From UBA668 sp039796575 (lineage in GTDB: Bacteria > Actinomycetota > Acidimicrobiia > Acidimicrobiales > Ilumatobacteraceae): DNA of 64,000 bases. Below the pieces are notes generated by a model that made no database searches, was not told the DNA's origin, and was given only the letters and a program-made list of their open reading frames with translations. The stretch spans positions 1 through 64,000 of the forward strand of contig JBDKJP010000017.1 in the NCBI GenBank assembly GCA_039796575.1, in the 5' to 3' direction. The position numbers were made by a program, and so were the translations under genes. The first letter of the stretch is position 1, and each line of letters starts with the position of its first letter. Positions 1 through 8,089 of this stretch are shown here, piece by piece.

Positions 1-126
1 CATCACGCCTACGACGGCTTCATGCACTTCTACAATCACCACCGCGCCCACGGCGCGCTCGGATGGTCAACCCCAGCCGCAACCCTCAACAACCTCAGGG
101 ACAACCTCCCCGGCGTTCACACCTAG
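1..126 (+). mobile_element. C-terminal end of an IS transposase (DDE integrase-core type), cut by the window edge
   Basis: The reading frame is open from base 1 and ends in TAG at 124-126, giving the last 41 residues of a protein. The tail holds FYNHHRAHGALGWSTPA, which matches the (Y/F)N..RpH..L...TP ending typical of IS3/IS481-family integrase-core transposases. The upstream catalytic residues lie outside the window, so it cannot be said whether the element is intact. It ends four bases inside the convergent metallophosphatase gene. No terminal inverted repeat is obvious after the stop. The family assignment rests on this short tail only. Confidence 0.7.
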
Positions 127-872
127 AAGACGGTGCGCGGTGGGGTGGTGAGGGCGGCGAGGTCGATCTCTTCGCTGCCCATCAGCGACCACCACCGGGC
201 GACGCCCGCGTCGAGATCGATCTCCACGTGCGTGGGCACCGGGCCGATCTGCCGCCCTGGGTTGAACACCCACGTGTCGCCGATGCGGTCGGCCCAGGCG
301 CCGTCGGGCTTGAACGGCGGTTCGTGCACGTGCCCGGTCAGCACGAGGTCGGGTCGGTACGACTCGATCCACTCGGGCAGATCGGTGTCGCCGTAGTGCC
401 GTCGCCCGGTCCAGCACGTCGGCGAATCGAACGGCGGCCAGTGGTACACCCACAGCCACCGCGCCGGCCGGATGGCGAAGTCACCCTCGAACTGCTGCTC
501 CAACGCGGCGCGTCCGGCCGGGCCGTCCCACCACGGGCACACGGTGACGAGCGTGTCGCCCAGCGCGAGCGAGTCGCCGTCGACGGGGATGCCCGCCGCA
601 CGCGCCTCGGCGAGCCACAGCGCAGCCTGCTCGCCCGCGGCGTCGGGCCCGGTGAGATCGTGGTTGCCGGAGCTCGCGACGACCGGCCCGATCTCGTGCA
701 GCCGTTGCAGGTACCGGAGCACCACCACGCTCTGCGCCTCCAGCGGGACGGCCGACGCGATGTCGAGGTGGTCGCCGGCGAGCACGACGAGGTCGAACGT
801 CGGCGCCTGCGCGACCACCCAGTCGAACTGCGGCAGCGAGTAGTGGAGGTCCGACACGAGGAGGATGCGCAC
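123..872 (-). CDS. Calcineurin-like metallophosphoesterase
   Basis: A 249-residue protein of the calcineurin-like metallophosphatase fold. The dimetal motifs appear in order: D8-L-H10 near the N-terminus, GDH around residues 33-35, GNHD at 69-72, and GHVH close to the C-terminus. Family members hydrolyse phosphomono- or diesters using two metal ions; the substrate here cannot be inferred. No signal peptide is visible, so it is probably cytoplasmic. The GTG start is chosen because the phosphatase domain begins there, and a TACAGT -10 box lies 8 bases upstream with no Shine-Dalgarno, as in other leaderless genes of this window. The open frame runs further upstream but that part is antisense to the next gene and carries no domain. 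It is divergent from the SnoaL-like gene. Confidence 0.85.
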   Translation of the reverse strand: MRILLVSDLHYSLPQFDWVVAQAPTFDLVVLAGDHLDIASAVPLEAQSVVVLRYLQRLHEIGPVVASSGNHDLTGPDAAGEQAALWLAEARAAGIPVDGDSLALGDTLVTVCPWWDGPAGRAALEQQFEGDFAIRPARWLWVYHWPPFDSPTCWTGRRHYGDTDLPEWIESYRPDLVLTGHVHEPPFKPDGAWADRIGDTWVFNPGRQIGPVPTHVEIDLDAGVARWWSLMGSEEIDLAALTTPPRTVF

Positions 873-880
873 CGCAGCCG

Positions 881-886
881 ACTGTA
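881..886 (-). promoter_or_regulatory. -10 box (TACAGT) of the metallophosphatase gene
   Basis: Reading the minus strand, TACAGT ends 8 bases before the GTG start of the metallophosphatase. This fits transcription beginning at or next to the start codon. No convincing -35 is seen. Confidence 0.45.
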
Positions 887-941
887 CGGAGGGAGTACCG
901 TCGCCGCCGTGTGGCGCGCAGAATCGCCACGAGGAGGAAAC

Positions 942-1409
942 ATGTCCGACGAGGTCGCACCCCGCCTGCCGCTGCCACCGTTCGACGAAGCCGGCGCGCG
1001 CCAGAAGGTGCTGATGGCCGAAGCCGCGTGGAACACCAAGGACCCGCAGCGCGTCGCCGGCGCCTACACCGCCGACTCGGTGTGGCGGAACCGCAGCGAG
1101 TTCATGCATGGCCGCGACGAGATCGTGGCGTTCCTCACCCGCAAGTGGGAGCGCGAGCACGAGTACGTGTTGCGCAAGGACCTGTGGGCGTTCAGCGGCA
1201 ACCGCATCGCGGTGCGCTTCCAGTACGAATGGCACGATGACGCGGGGCAGTGGTTCCGCTCGTACGGCAATGAGAACTGGGAGTTCGACGATCTCGGTTA
1301 CATGCAGCGCCGCGAGGCCAGCATCAACGATGTGCCGATCGCCGAGAGCGAGCGCCGCATCCACGGCCCGCGCGCCGACGGCGACACGTCGGGCATCCCG
1401 CTGCAGTAG
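942..1409 (+). CDS. SnoaL-like / NTF2-fold protein (DUF1348 type)
   Basis: A 155-residue protein with the pattern of DUF1348 proteins, a branch of the NTF2/SnoaL-like alpha+beta barrel fold. Diagnostic stretches are AAWNTKDPQRVAGAYTADSVWRN in the first third, a central FLTRKWEREHEYVLRKDLW region, and EWHDDAGQWFRSYGNENWEF. Proteins of this fold form small cone-shaped barrels that bind or isomerise small molecules; DUF1348 members have no settled function. The ATG is preceded by a strong GAGGAGG ribosome binding site, so this start is secure although the frame is open further upstream. It stands alone, divergent from the metallophosphatase and convergent with the CoA-transferase. Confidence 0.85.
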   Translation: MSDEVAPRLPLPPFDEAGARQKVLMAEAAWNTKDPQRVAGAYTADSVWRNRSEFMHGRDEIVAFLTRKWEREHEYVLRKDLWAFSGNRIAVRFQYEWHDDAGQWFRSYGNENWEFDDLGYMQRREASINDVPIAESERRIHGPRADGDTSGIPLQ

Positions 1410-1421
1410 GGGTCGGGCGCG

Positions 1422-2714
1422 TCAGTCCTTCGGCCACGTGCCGGCGACGGCCAGCAGTTCGTCGCGCACGTCGGGATGCCCGATCGACGCCAGCGCGAGT
1501 GCGCGTTCACGGATGGTGCGACCGGCGAGCTCGGCGATGCCGTACTCCGTGATGATGACGTCGACCTGGTGGCGTGGGGTGCTCACGACCGACCCGGCCG
1601 GCAGCATCGGCAGGATGCGCGTCACCAGCTGACCGCCGACGAAGCTCGACGACGGCAGGCAGATCAGGCTGCGGCCGTCGGCCGACAGGCCGGGTCCGCT
1701 GACGAAGTCCTCGTGCCCGCCGACGCCGGAGAACTGCGCGCCGCCGATGGTGTCGGCGACGACCTGACCGGCGAGGTCCACCGCGAGTGCGCCGTTGATG
1801 GTGACCATGCTGCGGTTGGCGGCGATCACCTCGGGCGAGTTCACCACCCGCACCGGCAGGAACCGCACCTCGTCGTTGTCCTGCAACCACTCGTACAGCT
1901 CCGGGACGCCGGCGGCGAACGTCGTGATCGACACCCCGTCGAACCGGCCGCCCTTGCGGTTCGTCACCTTGCCCGCGCGGTGCAGGTGCATCAGGCCCGT
2001 GGTGAACATCTCGGAGTGCACACCGAAGTCGCCCAGCGGGCCCTCGGCGAGCAGCTTCGCCACCTGGCTGGGGATGCCACCGATGCCGGTCTGCACCGTG
2101 CACCCGTCGTGCAGGAACCGCATCGCGAAGTCGGCGATGGCCATCTCCTGCTCGGTCGGCGCAGCGTCGGCCAGGTCGAGCGGATGGCGATCGGTCTCGA
2201 GCAGGAAGTCGATCTCGTCGACGTGCAACCGGTGCGTGAACTCGGGCTCCAGGCCGAGCGTGCGCGGGAAGTGCGGACTGCACTCCACGACGAGCAGTCG
2301 ATCGGGGTCGGCACCGGCGGCGTGCAGTTCGTCGACGAACGCACCGGCGTGCACGCTGAGGCTCACCCATCCGTCGACCGGCATCGCGGCCGACGTGGCC
2401 AGCACCCGAGGGCGCAGATGGTGGAGCACCGGTTCGAACCGTCGGAAGTCGGCCGGCACGAAGTCGACCGACGCTCCGGCGTCGCGCAGGAACCGCTCGG
2501 CGGGTCCGAAGAACCCGCTGCGGTAGTGCACGCCCGTGCGCATGAACAGCTGGTAGAGGTCGGGGAGGAGCGCACCGAAGACCTCGAGCTGCTCGAAGTC
2601 GTCACGTTCGCCGAGTGCGTGGAGGAACCCGCCGGGAACCCCGGGGCCCAACGGCACGGCGAGCGTGTCGGATGTGCGGATCGCCGCGACGGCATCGCTC
2701 ATCGATCGGAACAT
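1422..2714 (-). CDS. Acetyl-CoA hydrolase/transferase family protein
   Basis: A 430-residue member of the acetyl-CoA hydrolase/transferase family, which includes 4-hydroxybutyrate CoA-transferase. The central GIGGIPSQVAKLL and FGVHSEMFTTGLM stretches are family signatures; the Glu in HSEM is the residue that forms the glutamyl-CoA intermediate in characterised enzymes. The C-terminal half keeps SGVGGHEDFVSG and ITEYGIAELAGRTIRERA, the usual CoA-binding end. It moves CoA between carboxylic acids or hydrolyses acyl-CoA; acceptor and donor are not evident. A paralogue lies at 52319-53611. The first of two close ATGs was taken (a purine-rich GAGGG lies just upstream); the second, at 2702, is equally possible. 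It is transcribed alone, divergent from the cold-shock gene. Confidence 0.85.
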   Translation of the reverse strand: MFRSMSDAVAAIRTSDTLAVPLGPGVPGGFLHALGERDDFEQLEVFGALLPDLYQLFMRTGVHYRSGFFGPAERFLRDAGASVDFVPADFRRFEPVLHHLRPRVLATSAAMPVDGWVSLSVHAGAFVDELHAAGADPDRLLVVECSPHFPRTLGLEPEFTHRLHVDEIDFLLETDRHPLDLADAAPTEQEMAIADFAMRFLHDGCTVQTGIGGIPSQVAKLLAEGPLGDFGVHSEMFTTGLMHLHRAGKVTNRKGGRFDGVSITTFAAGVPELYEWLQDNDEVRFLPVRVVNSPEVIAANRSMVTINGALAVDLAGQVVADTIGGAQFSGVGGHEDFVSGPGLSADGRSLICLPSSSFVGGQLVTRILPMLPAGSVVSTPRHQVDVIITEYGIAELAGRTIRERALALASIGHPDVRDELLAVAGTWPKD

Positions 2715-2866
2715 GCCCTCATGGTGGGACGCAGCACCCCGATCGGCCAGTGTCCTACGACCCGAACATTTCCTCCGTTCGGACGCGCCCGCGTTCAAGC
2801 GGTGCCGCAGTGCGATAGCGTGCCTGCAGCGATGCCACGTTGGCAGCGCGGAAAGTGGAGAAGGCA

Positions 2867-3067
2867 ATGACCATCGGCACCGTGAAGTTCTTCAATGCTC
2901 AGAAGGGCTACGGCTTCATCTCTCGAGAAGGTGGTGCCGATGTGTTCGTGCACTTCTCGAACATCGACGGCAACGGCTACCGCTCGCTCGAAGAGGGCCA
3001 GACCGTGGAATTCGAAATCGGCCAGGGCCGCAAGGGCGACGAGGCCCTGAAGGTTCGGGTCGTCTGA
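2867..3067 (+). CDS. csp: Cold-shock protein (CspA family)
   Basis: A 66-residue single cold-shock domain. Both RNA-binding motifs are present: KGYGFISRE (RNP1) and DVFVHFSNI (RNP2). Such five-stranded OB-fold proteins bind single-stranded RNA and DNA and act as RNA chaperones; many are constitutive rather than cold-induced. The start is fixed by a GGAGAAGG ribosome binding site; an upstream in-frame start would add nine residues not found in the family. A weak promoter (TTCAAG, 16-base spacer, TAGCGT at 2816-2821) would give an untranslated leader of about 40 bases. This contrasts with the leaderless genes around it. The protein is acidic and short with no extension. Confidence 0.93.
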   Translation: MTIGTVKFFNAQKGYGFISREGGADVFVHFSNIDGNGYRSLEEGQTVEFEIGQGRKGDEALKVRVV

Positions 3068-3082
3068 TCCGTCCGGCGAGGC

Positions 3083-4111
3083 CTATGCGCCTCGCCAGAG
3101 CTGCAGCGGCGTGCGGTCGCGAGGCCCGCTGAACGGAAGGGGAACCAGTTCCCCACCCAGTCCGGCGCTCTCGTAGCCGGCCAACACCACCTGCAGCACC
3201 TCGCGGCCGAAGGCCGCGCTCATTATCGGTTCCCGCTCCGCGTTCACGTCATCGACGAGGGCGCGGAGCTGTGCCGCGTACCCCAACTCCTCGAGCAGCG
3301 GCATCGACGCCGCGGATCGGGGGAGTGCCACTTCGTCGCCGTTGTACTCCAACCGTGGCGCCGGCAGCAGCTCGGCCCGCAGCACGCCGCGGTCGCCGGC
3401 CAGTTGCGCGTCCCACATCGGCTCCGGGCCCGCCTGCCAGCTCGACACGACGTGCGCCGTGAAGCCCGAGGCGAAGTGCAACGTGACGTCGGCGTGCTCG
3501 TCGCTGCCGTGACCCTCACCGCCGCGGAGTGACGCCGTCACCGCCGTCGCCCGACCGAGCCCGGCGGCGTTGGCCAGCATCATCGCCACGGCCAACGGGT
3601 GCACGCCCAGGTCGAACAGTGCGCCGCCGCCCCATTCGTCGGTGGTGAACGCACCCCAACCCGGCAGTCCCTGCAGCGACCGGACCTCGAGGTGCGTGGG
3701 GCGCCCCACCAACGACGCGTTGGACACCATCTTCTGCACCACCGGGGCATACGCCAGGTTCTCGCCGTAGAGCAGGCGGCCGCCGTTGCGGGCCGCCGCC
3801 TCGACGATGCGGTCGGCCTCCTCCATCGTGCGGCACAGCGGCTTCTCCAACAGCACCGCCACACCCTCGTCGAGCAGGCGCACCGCGTCGTCGACGTGGC
3901 ACTGCGGTGGCGTGGCCACCACCACCACGTCGGCGCCACCCGGCAGATCCGCGTACGTGACGGCGGTGGTGCCGAACTGCTCGGCCACGCGCTGGGCCGT
4001 GGCCTCCGAACGCGAGGCGACCGCGGTGAGCTCGTGGCCGAGGAACTTGGTGGCCGCGGCGTGCGCGTACGCGATCATCCCGGCGCCGTGCAGCGCGACC
4101 TTCACGGTCAC
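3083..4111 (-). CDS. Gfo/Idh/MocA-family oxidoreductase
   Basis: A 342-residue NAD(P)-dependent sugar-type dehydrogenase. The N-terminal Rossmann fold begins with GAGMIAYAHAAA, and EKPLCRT carries the conserved Lys of the EKP motif. The C-terminal half has GGGALFDLGVHPLAVAMM, whose D..H pair is usual in this family's active site. Substrates of Gfo/Idh/MocA enzymes are sugars, inositols or their derivatives; none can be named here. The GTG start overlaps the stop of the upstream F420-type oxidoreductase gene by four bases (GTGA), so the two are translationally coupled and probably act together. A second GTG two codons later is possible. No signal peptide or membrane segment is visible. Confidence 0.82.
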   Translation of the reverse strand: MTVKVALHGAGMIAYAHAAATKFLGHELTAVASRSEATAQRVAEQFGTTAVTYADLPGGADVVVVATPPQCHVDDAVRLLDEGVAVLLEKPLCRTMEEADRIVEAAARNGGRLLYGENLAYAPVVQKMVSNASLVGRPTHLEVRSLQGLPGWGAFTTDEWGGGALFDLGVHPLAVAMMLANAAGLGRATAVTASLRGGEGHGSDEHADVTLHFASGFTAHVVSSWQAGPEPMWDAQLAGDRGVLRAELLPAPRLEYNGDEVALPRSAASMPLLEELGYAAQLRALVDDVNAEREPIMSAAFGREVLQVVLAGYESAGLGGELVPLPFSGPRDRTPLQLWRGA

Positions 4112-5043
4112 TTCCCGGCGAGTGCGGCCACGACCGGGGCGAACGACTCCACGTCCTCCTGGCCGACGATGACGTACGAGAAGCCCCACTTCTCGCGACG
4201 GGCGAGCAGCCGCTCGATGAGCTCGTCGGGCGGACCGATGAGCGAGAACGGCGAGTCCTCGAGCATGGACGTGGGCACGCCCATCGCGCCCGACAACCGC
4301 TCGCGGGCACCGGCGCCGTCGGCGGTGACGTTCACCAGGAACGCTCGCACGTTGAGCTCGATCTCGCTCATCCGGTCGCCCGCGGCGGCACGCACCACCG
4401 CGATCTTCTCGTCGACGCCGTCGGCCGACATGCCACCGATGGTCTCGGCGTCGATGACACCGGTGTGGAGGCTGGGGTTGATGCCCACGATGTCGGCCTC
4501 GCGTGCGGCGATGCCGAGCACGCGCTTGCCGCCACCGCCGATGAGCACCGGCGGCTTCGCCTGCACCGGCTTCGGCAGGCCGTCGTAGTTCGTGATGGTG
4601 TAGTGCTTGCCCGCGAACGAGAACGCACCCGGCTGCATGGCCTGCTTGATGATGTGCAGGCCCTCGACGAAGCGGTCGACGCGCACGCCCGGCGTGTCGT
4701 ACGGGATGCCCGACTGCTCGTAGTCGCTGATCATCCAGCCGGCACCGAGGCCGATCTCCATGCGGCCGTCGCTGAGCACATCCATCGTGGCGAGCTCCTT
4801 CGCCAACACGACCGGATGCTTGTAGTCGTTGTCGAAGACGAGGGCACAGATGCGCAGGTCGGTGGTGGCGTCGGCGGCGGTCATCATCGCCGGCACCGGC
4901 GCGAGTTGGTCACCGAAGTGGTCGGGCATGGTGAGCGTGCTGAAGCCGTTGGCCTCGGCGCGCTTGGCCAGGTCGACCCACGCGGCGCGCGACGACGCGG
5001 TGGAGGCCTGGATACCGAAACGGAACGGACGATGTGCGGTCAT
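4108..5043 (-). CDS. LLM-class (probably F420-dependent) oxidoreductase
   Basis: A 311-residue member of the luciferase-like monooxygenase superfamily (TIM barrel). The opening PFRFGIQASTASSRAAW followed by TLTMPDHFGDQLAPVPAM is typical of the actinobacterial F420-dependent subgroup; later GLGAGWMISDYEQSGIPYD and PPVLIGGGGKRVLGIAAREADIV are characteristic barrel segments. Such enzymes use reduced F420 or flavin for hydride transfer; the substrate is unknown. It is the first gene of a two-gene unit with the Gfo/Idh dehydrogenase, which it overlaps by four bases. A TACCAT -10 box sits 6 bases before the ATG with no ribosome binding site, so the mRNA is probably leaderless. Dependence on F420 rather than FMN is inferred from subgroup resemblance. 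Confidence 0.82.
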   Translation of the reverse strand: MTAHRPFRFGIQASTASSRAAWVDLAKRAEANGFSTLTMPDHFGDQLAPVPAMMTAADATTDLRICALVFDNDYKHPVVLAKELATMDVLSDGRMEIGLGAGWMISDYEQSGIPYDTPGVRVDRFVEGLHIIKQAMQPGAFSFAGKHYTITNYDGLPKPVQAKPPVLIGGGGKRVLGIAAREADIVGINPSLHTGVIDAETIGGMSADGVDEKIAVVRAAAGDRMSEIELNVRAFLVNVTADGAGARERLSGAMGVPTSMLEDSPFSLIGPPDELIERLLARREKWGFSYVIVGQEDVESFAPVVAALAGK

Positions 5044-5049
5044 GGGCGC

Positions 5050-5093
5050 ATGGTAGGGGGTGATGCCCCCGGTGGGCGTGCCGCAACTAGCGT
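5050..5093. promoter_or_regulatory. Divergent leaderless promoters (oxidoreductase / penicillin-binding protein)
   Basis: On the minus strand TACCAT (5055-5050) ends 6 bases before the oxidoreductase ATG. On the plus strand TAGCGT (5088-5093) ends 8 bases before the GTG of the penicillin-binding protein. Neither start has a Shine-Dalgarno sequence. The boxes are 32 bases apart, so the two polymerases would compete for overlapping upstream DNA. Confidence 0.5.
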
Positions 5094-5101
5094 GACCAGC
5101 A

Positions 5102-7384
5102 GTGGACCGTCTTGCCTGGCCCCTCCGATTCGCCGCGACCATCGCGGCCGGCGCCCTGCTGATGACTGGCGTCACCCTCGGGGTCGCCCCGCGCCTGTGG
5201 GGCATGGCCAACGCCCACGACGAGACCGCAGTCGTGCTGCCCGAGTTCCAGCCGCTGTCGCAGCGCACCATCGTCTACGACAACGCGAACAACGTCATCG
5301 CCGTGTTCGAACGCGAGAACAGCCAGCCGATCTCGCTCGACCAGGTGCCCGATGGTGTCATCGAGGCGCTGCTCGCCGTGGAGGACACCGCCTACTGGGC
5401 GCACCACGGCGTGAACCTGCGCGGCTTCTTCCGTGCGATGCTGTCGAACTTCGCGAGCGACGGCCCCACGCAGGGCGCCTCCACCATCACCCAACAGGTG
5501 GTGAAGAACGAGTTCCTCGCCGGTCTGCCGCGCGACGGCCGGTACAAGGCGTTGCAGGCGCACTACGCCACGATGCTGGAGAAGACGAAGACGAAGGAGG
5601 AGATCCTCGAGCGGTACCTCAACACCGTCTTCTTCGGGAACAACGCGTACGGCCTGCAGGCAGCGGCCGAGGTGTACTTCGGCAAGAGCGTCGAGCAGCT
5701 CACGATGATCGAGGGCGCGTTCCTCGCCGGGCTGGTGCGGTCGCCGTCGGGCTACGACCCGATCAACAACCCCGAGCCGTCGCGCCGTCGCTTCGCGCAG
5801 GTCACCGAACGTCTGGCGAAGGTGGGCCTCGTCACCCAGGACGAAGCCGACGACCTCGCCGAGAACTGGCCCATCCCGGCCCGTGTGCGCACCATCGCCA
5901 ACTTCAGCACCAAGCCGACCTACTTCACGGTCGCCCTGCGCGACTACCTGCTGAACCGGTCGAACATCCTCGGCGCCACCGAGCAGGAGCGGGCAAACCT
6001 GCTGTACCGCGGCGGCCTGCGCATCCACACCACGTTCGATCCGGCGTTGCAGGAGAGTGCCGAGCGTGCCCGCGACATCCTGCCGGGCAACTCGCAGGGC
6101 TTCGACGCCGCGCTCGTCTCGGTCGACACCACCTCCGGCGCGTTGCGCGCCATGGTGGGCGGACGCGGCCTCCGCCCCGACGAGCCGAGCGGCGAGGTGA
6201 ACATGGCGCTCGTGCCGCGCCAGACCGGCTCGGCCATCAAGTCGTTCATCCTCGCCGCCGCCTACCAGGCGGGTGCCGAGACCACCGACATCATCAACGG
6301 TCCCGGCCCCTGCACCGTGCCCGACTTCTCCGACGGTCGGCCCACCACGAAGACCGTCGTCAACGCCACCGGCAACATCGGGCCGCTCAACGGCAAGAAC
6401 ACATGGTCGTCGAGCGACTGCGGCTTCATCCGTCTCAGCTACGCGGTCGGCCTGCACCGCATCGTCGACTCCACCTACCGCTTCGCCCGCTCGGCGTACT
6501 TCTTCCAGGGCCAGTCGACGAAGGACCACGAGCCGTTCCTTCCGCTGCCGCTCACCGCCACCGGCAACAACGCGCTGTCGCCGCTCGACATGGCAGCCGG
6601 CATGCAGACCATCCTCAACCAGGGCCTGCACCACGACCCGTACTTCGTGCAGTTCATCGACGCCGCCGACGGCACCCGCTTCTACAGCCACGACGACCCG
6701 GGCGTGCAGGCGCTCGATCCGGCGGCCGCGCTGAAGACCACCGAGACGCTGCGTGGCGTCATCCGCGCCGGCACCGGTTCGCGCAACCTGCGCAACTTCT
6801 CCCGCCCGGCGGCCGGCAAGACCGGCACCCAGTTCGAGAACACCAACGCCTGGTTCGTCGGCGGAACCCCGCAGCTCACCACCGCGGTCTGGGTCGGCGA
6901 CCCGAACGGCTACACGCCGATGAACGGCATCCCCGAGTTCCAGGCCGAGATGGGCCGTAACGGCAAGGTGCAGGGCGCCGACTACCCGGCTCGCATCTGG
7001 GGCGCCTACATGGAGGCCGCCCACGTGAACCTGCCGGTCGTCGACTGGCCGGCCCCGCCGCCGCCCGTGCGTCGCCCCGCACGCATCTACGTGCCCGGTG
7101 AGGAGTGCCTCGCCCGGTTGGTGAGCGGCACGCTGCCCGGCGAGACCACCACCACGGCCGCCGGCGTCACCACCACCACGGCCCCGCCCGTCACGGTGCC
7201 CGGCGGCACCGCGCCCACCACCACGGTGCCCCGTGCGGTGGTGGTGCAGGTCACCTCCGGCACCCTCGTTCCCGACAACGTGCTCGACCCGCGGGCACCG
7301 ATGCCGTCGATCGACACGAAGACGTTCGTGTACCCCTGTGCGTTCGTGCCACCCAATGTTGTGGTATCCAAGAAGACGCCATGA
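5102..7384 (+). CDS. Bifunctional class A penicillin-binding protein (transglycosylase/transpeptidase)
   Basis: A 760-residue peptidoglycan synthase. Residues 8-30 form an N-terminal membrane anchor. The GT51 transglycosylase follows, with catalytic E94 in AVEDTAYWAHHGV, QGASTITQQ at 124-132 and EEILERYLNTVFFG. The transpeptidase has the SxxK motif S377-A-I-K380 and the KTGT motif at K573. The middle SxN motif reads S437-S-D439, with Asp in place of the usual Asn. The C-terminus ends in a Thr/Pro-rich tail (about residues 675-715) and a short cysteine-containing end. It polymerises lipid II outside the membrane and crosslinks stem peptides. Its stop overlaps the next start (ATGA). The GTG start has only a TAGCGT -10 box 8 bases away, so it is probably leaderless. 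Confidence 0.93.
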   Translation: MDRLAWPLRFAATIAAGALLMTGVTLGVAPRLWGMANAHDETAVVLPEFQPLSQRTIVYDNANNVIAVFERENSQPISLDQVPDGVIEALLAVEDTAYWAHHGVNLRGFFRAMLSNFASDGPTQGASTITQQVVKNEFLAGLPRDGRYKALQAHYATMLEKTKTKEEILERYLNTVFFGNNAYGLQAAAEVYFGKSVEQLTMIEGAFLAGLVRSPSGYDPINNPEPSRRRFAQVTERLAKVGLVTQDEADDLAENWPIPARVRTIANFSTKPTYFTVALRDYLLNRSNILGATEQERANLLYRGGLRIHTTFDPALQESAERARDILPGNSQGFDAALVSVDTTSGALRAMVGGRGLRPDEPSGEVNMALVPRQTGSAIKSFILAAAYQAGAETTDIINGPGPCTVPDFSDGRPTTKTVVNATGNIGPLNGKNTWSSSDCGFIRLSYAVGLHRIVDSTYRFARSAYFFQGQSTKDHEPFLPLPLTATGNNALSPLDMAAGMQTILNQGLHHDPYFVQFIDAADGTRFYSHDDPGVQALDPAAALKTTETLRGVIRAGTGSRNLRNFSRPAAGKTGTQFENTNAWFVGGTPQLTTAVWVGDPNGYTPMNGIPEFQAEMGRNGKVQGADYPARIWGAYMEAAHVNLPVVDWPAPPPPVRRPARIYVPGEECLARLVSGTLPGETTTTAAGVTTTTAPPVTVPGGTAPTTTVPRAVVVQVTSGTLVPDNVLDPRAPMPSIDTKTFVYPCAFVPPNVVVSKKTP

Positions 7385-8085
7385 ACGCCGCCGCACTGCT
7401 CGCACTCCAGGACATCGATTCCGCACTCACCACCATCGCCAACAAGCGGCCTCGGTTGCCCGAGCTCGCGGCCCACAAGGCGGCGCTCGCCGTCGTTGCC
7501 GCACACCGCGATCGCATGGCGGCGGCACAGGCGCGCATCGACGCCGCTGCGGCCGCCATCGAGTCCGCCGAGCACGCTTCGGCCGACATCACCACGAAGC
7601 GCACCCGCCTCGAGGCGCAGCTGAAGACCGTCATCGCGCCGCGTGAGGCGGAGGCGTTGATGAGCCAGATCGCCACGCTGAACGCGCAGCGCGACGAGCT
7701 CGACGTGCAGGAGCTCGAAGCGCTCGACGAGCAGGCGGCGGGGGAGGGCGAGTTGGCCGAGCTGACGGCCGCACTGCCCGAACTGGAGGCCGCCGCGGCC
7801 GCGACGGAGGCCGAGCTCGCCGTCGCTGTGGCCGCGCTCGACGCCGACGACGCCGACCTGCACGCCCGCCGTCCCGGCGCCGTGGCGGCGCTCACCGCCG
7901 ACGAGATCGCGGCGTACGACCGTGCCCGCCAGTACTTCGACGGCGTCGCCGTGGCCCGGCTCGACGGGCACCGTTGCCACGGCTGCCACCTCGACCTCTC
8001 GCCGGCCGAGATGGACGTGGTGAAGGCCACCCCTGCGGGCTCGCTGCCCGAGTGCCCGCAGTGCGGTCGCTACCTGGTGCGCTGA
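7381..8085 (+). CDS. Coiled-coil protein with C4 zinc ribbon
   Basis: A 234-residue protein of the bacterial C4-type zinc-ribbon family (DUF164/zf-RING_7-like). Residues 1-170 are almost wholly alanine-, glutamate- and arginine-rich heptads and should form a long antiparallel coiled coil. The C-terminus has HRCHGCHLDLSP followed by LPECPQCGRYLVR, two CxxC pairs that would bind one zinc. Family members are suspected nucleic-acid-associated proteins but have no agreed function. The ATG overlaps the stop of the penicillin-binding protein by four bases, so it is coupled to that gene; whether this reflects shared biology is unknown. Four bases separate it from the next gene. Confidence 0.8.
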   Translation: MNAAALLALQDIDSALTTIANKRPRLPELAAHKAALAVVAAHRDRMAAAQARIDAAAAAIESAEHASADITTKRTRLEAQLKTVIAPREAEALMSQIATLNAQRDELDVQELEALDEQAAGEGELAELTAALPELEAAAAATEAELAVAVAALDADDADLHARRPGAVAALTADEIAAYDRARQYFDGVAVARLDGHRCHGCHLDLSPAEMDVVKATPAGSLPECPQCGRYLVR

Positions 8086-8089
8086 ACGA

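Noticed and set aside
2840..2866. Upstream start of the cold-shock protein
   Set aside because: It would add nine residues before MTIGTVKFF and ignore the GGAGAAGG ribosome site placed for the later ATG.
4465..6960. 831-codon plus-strand open frame across the oxidoreductase and penicillin-binding protein genes
   Set aside because: It is partly antisense and partly in another frame of genes with complete catalytic motifs, and its product is low-complexity and Arg-rich.
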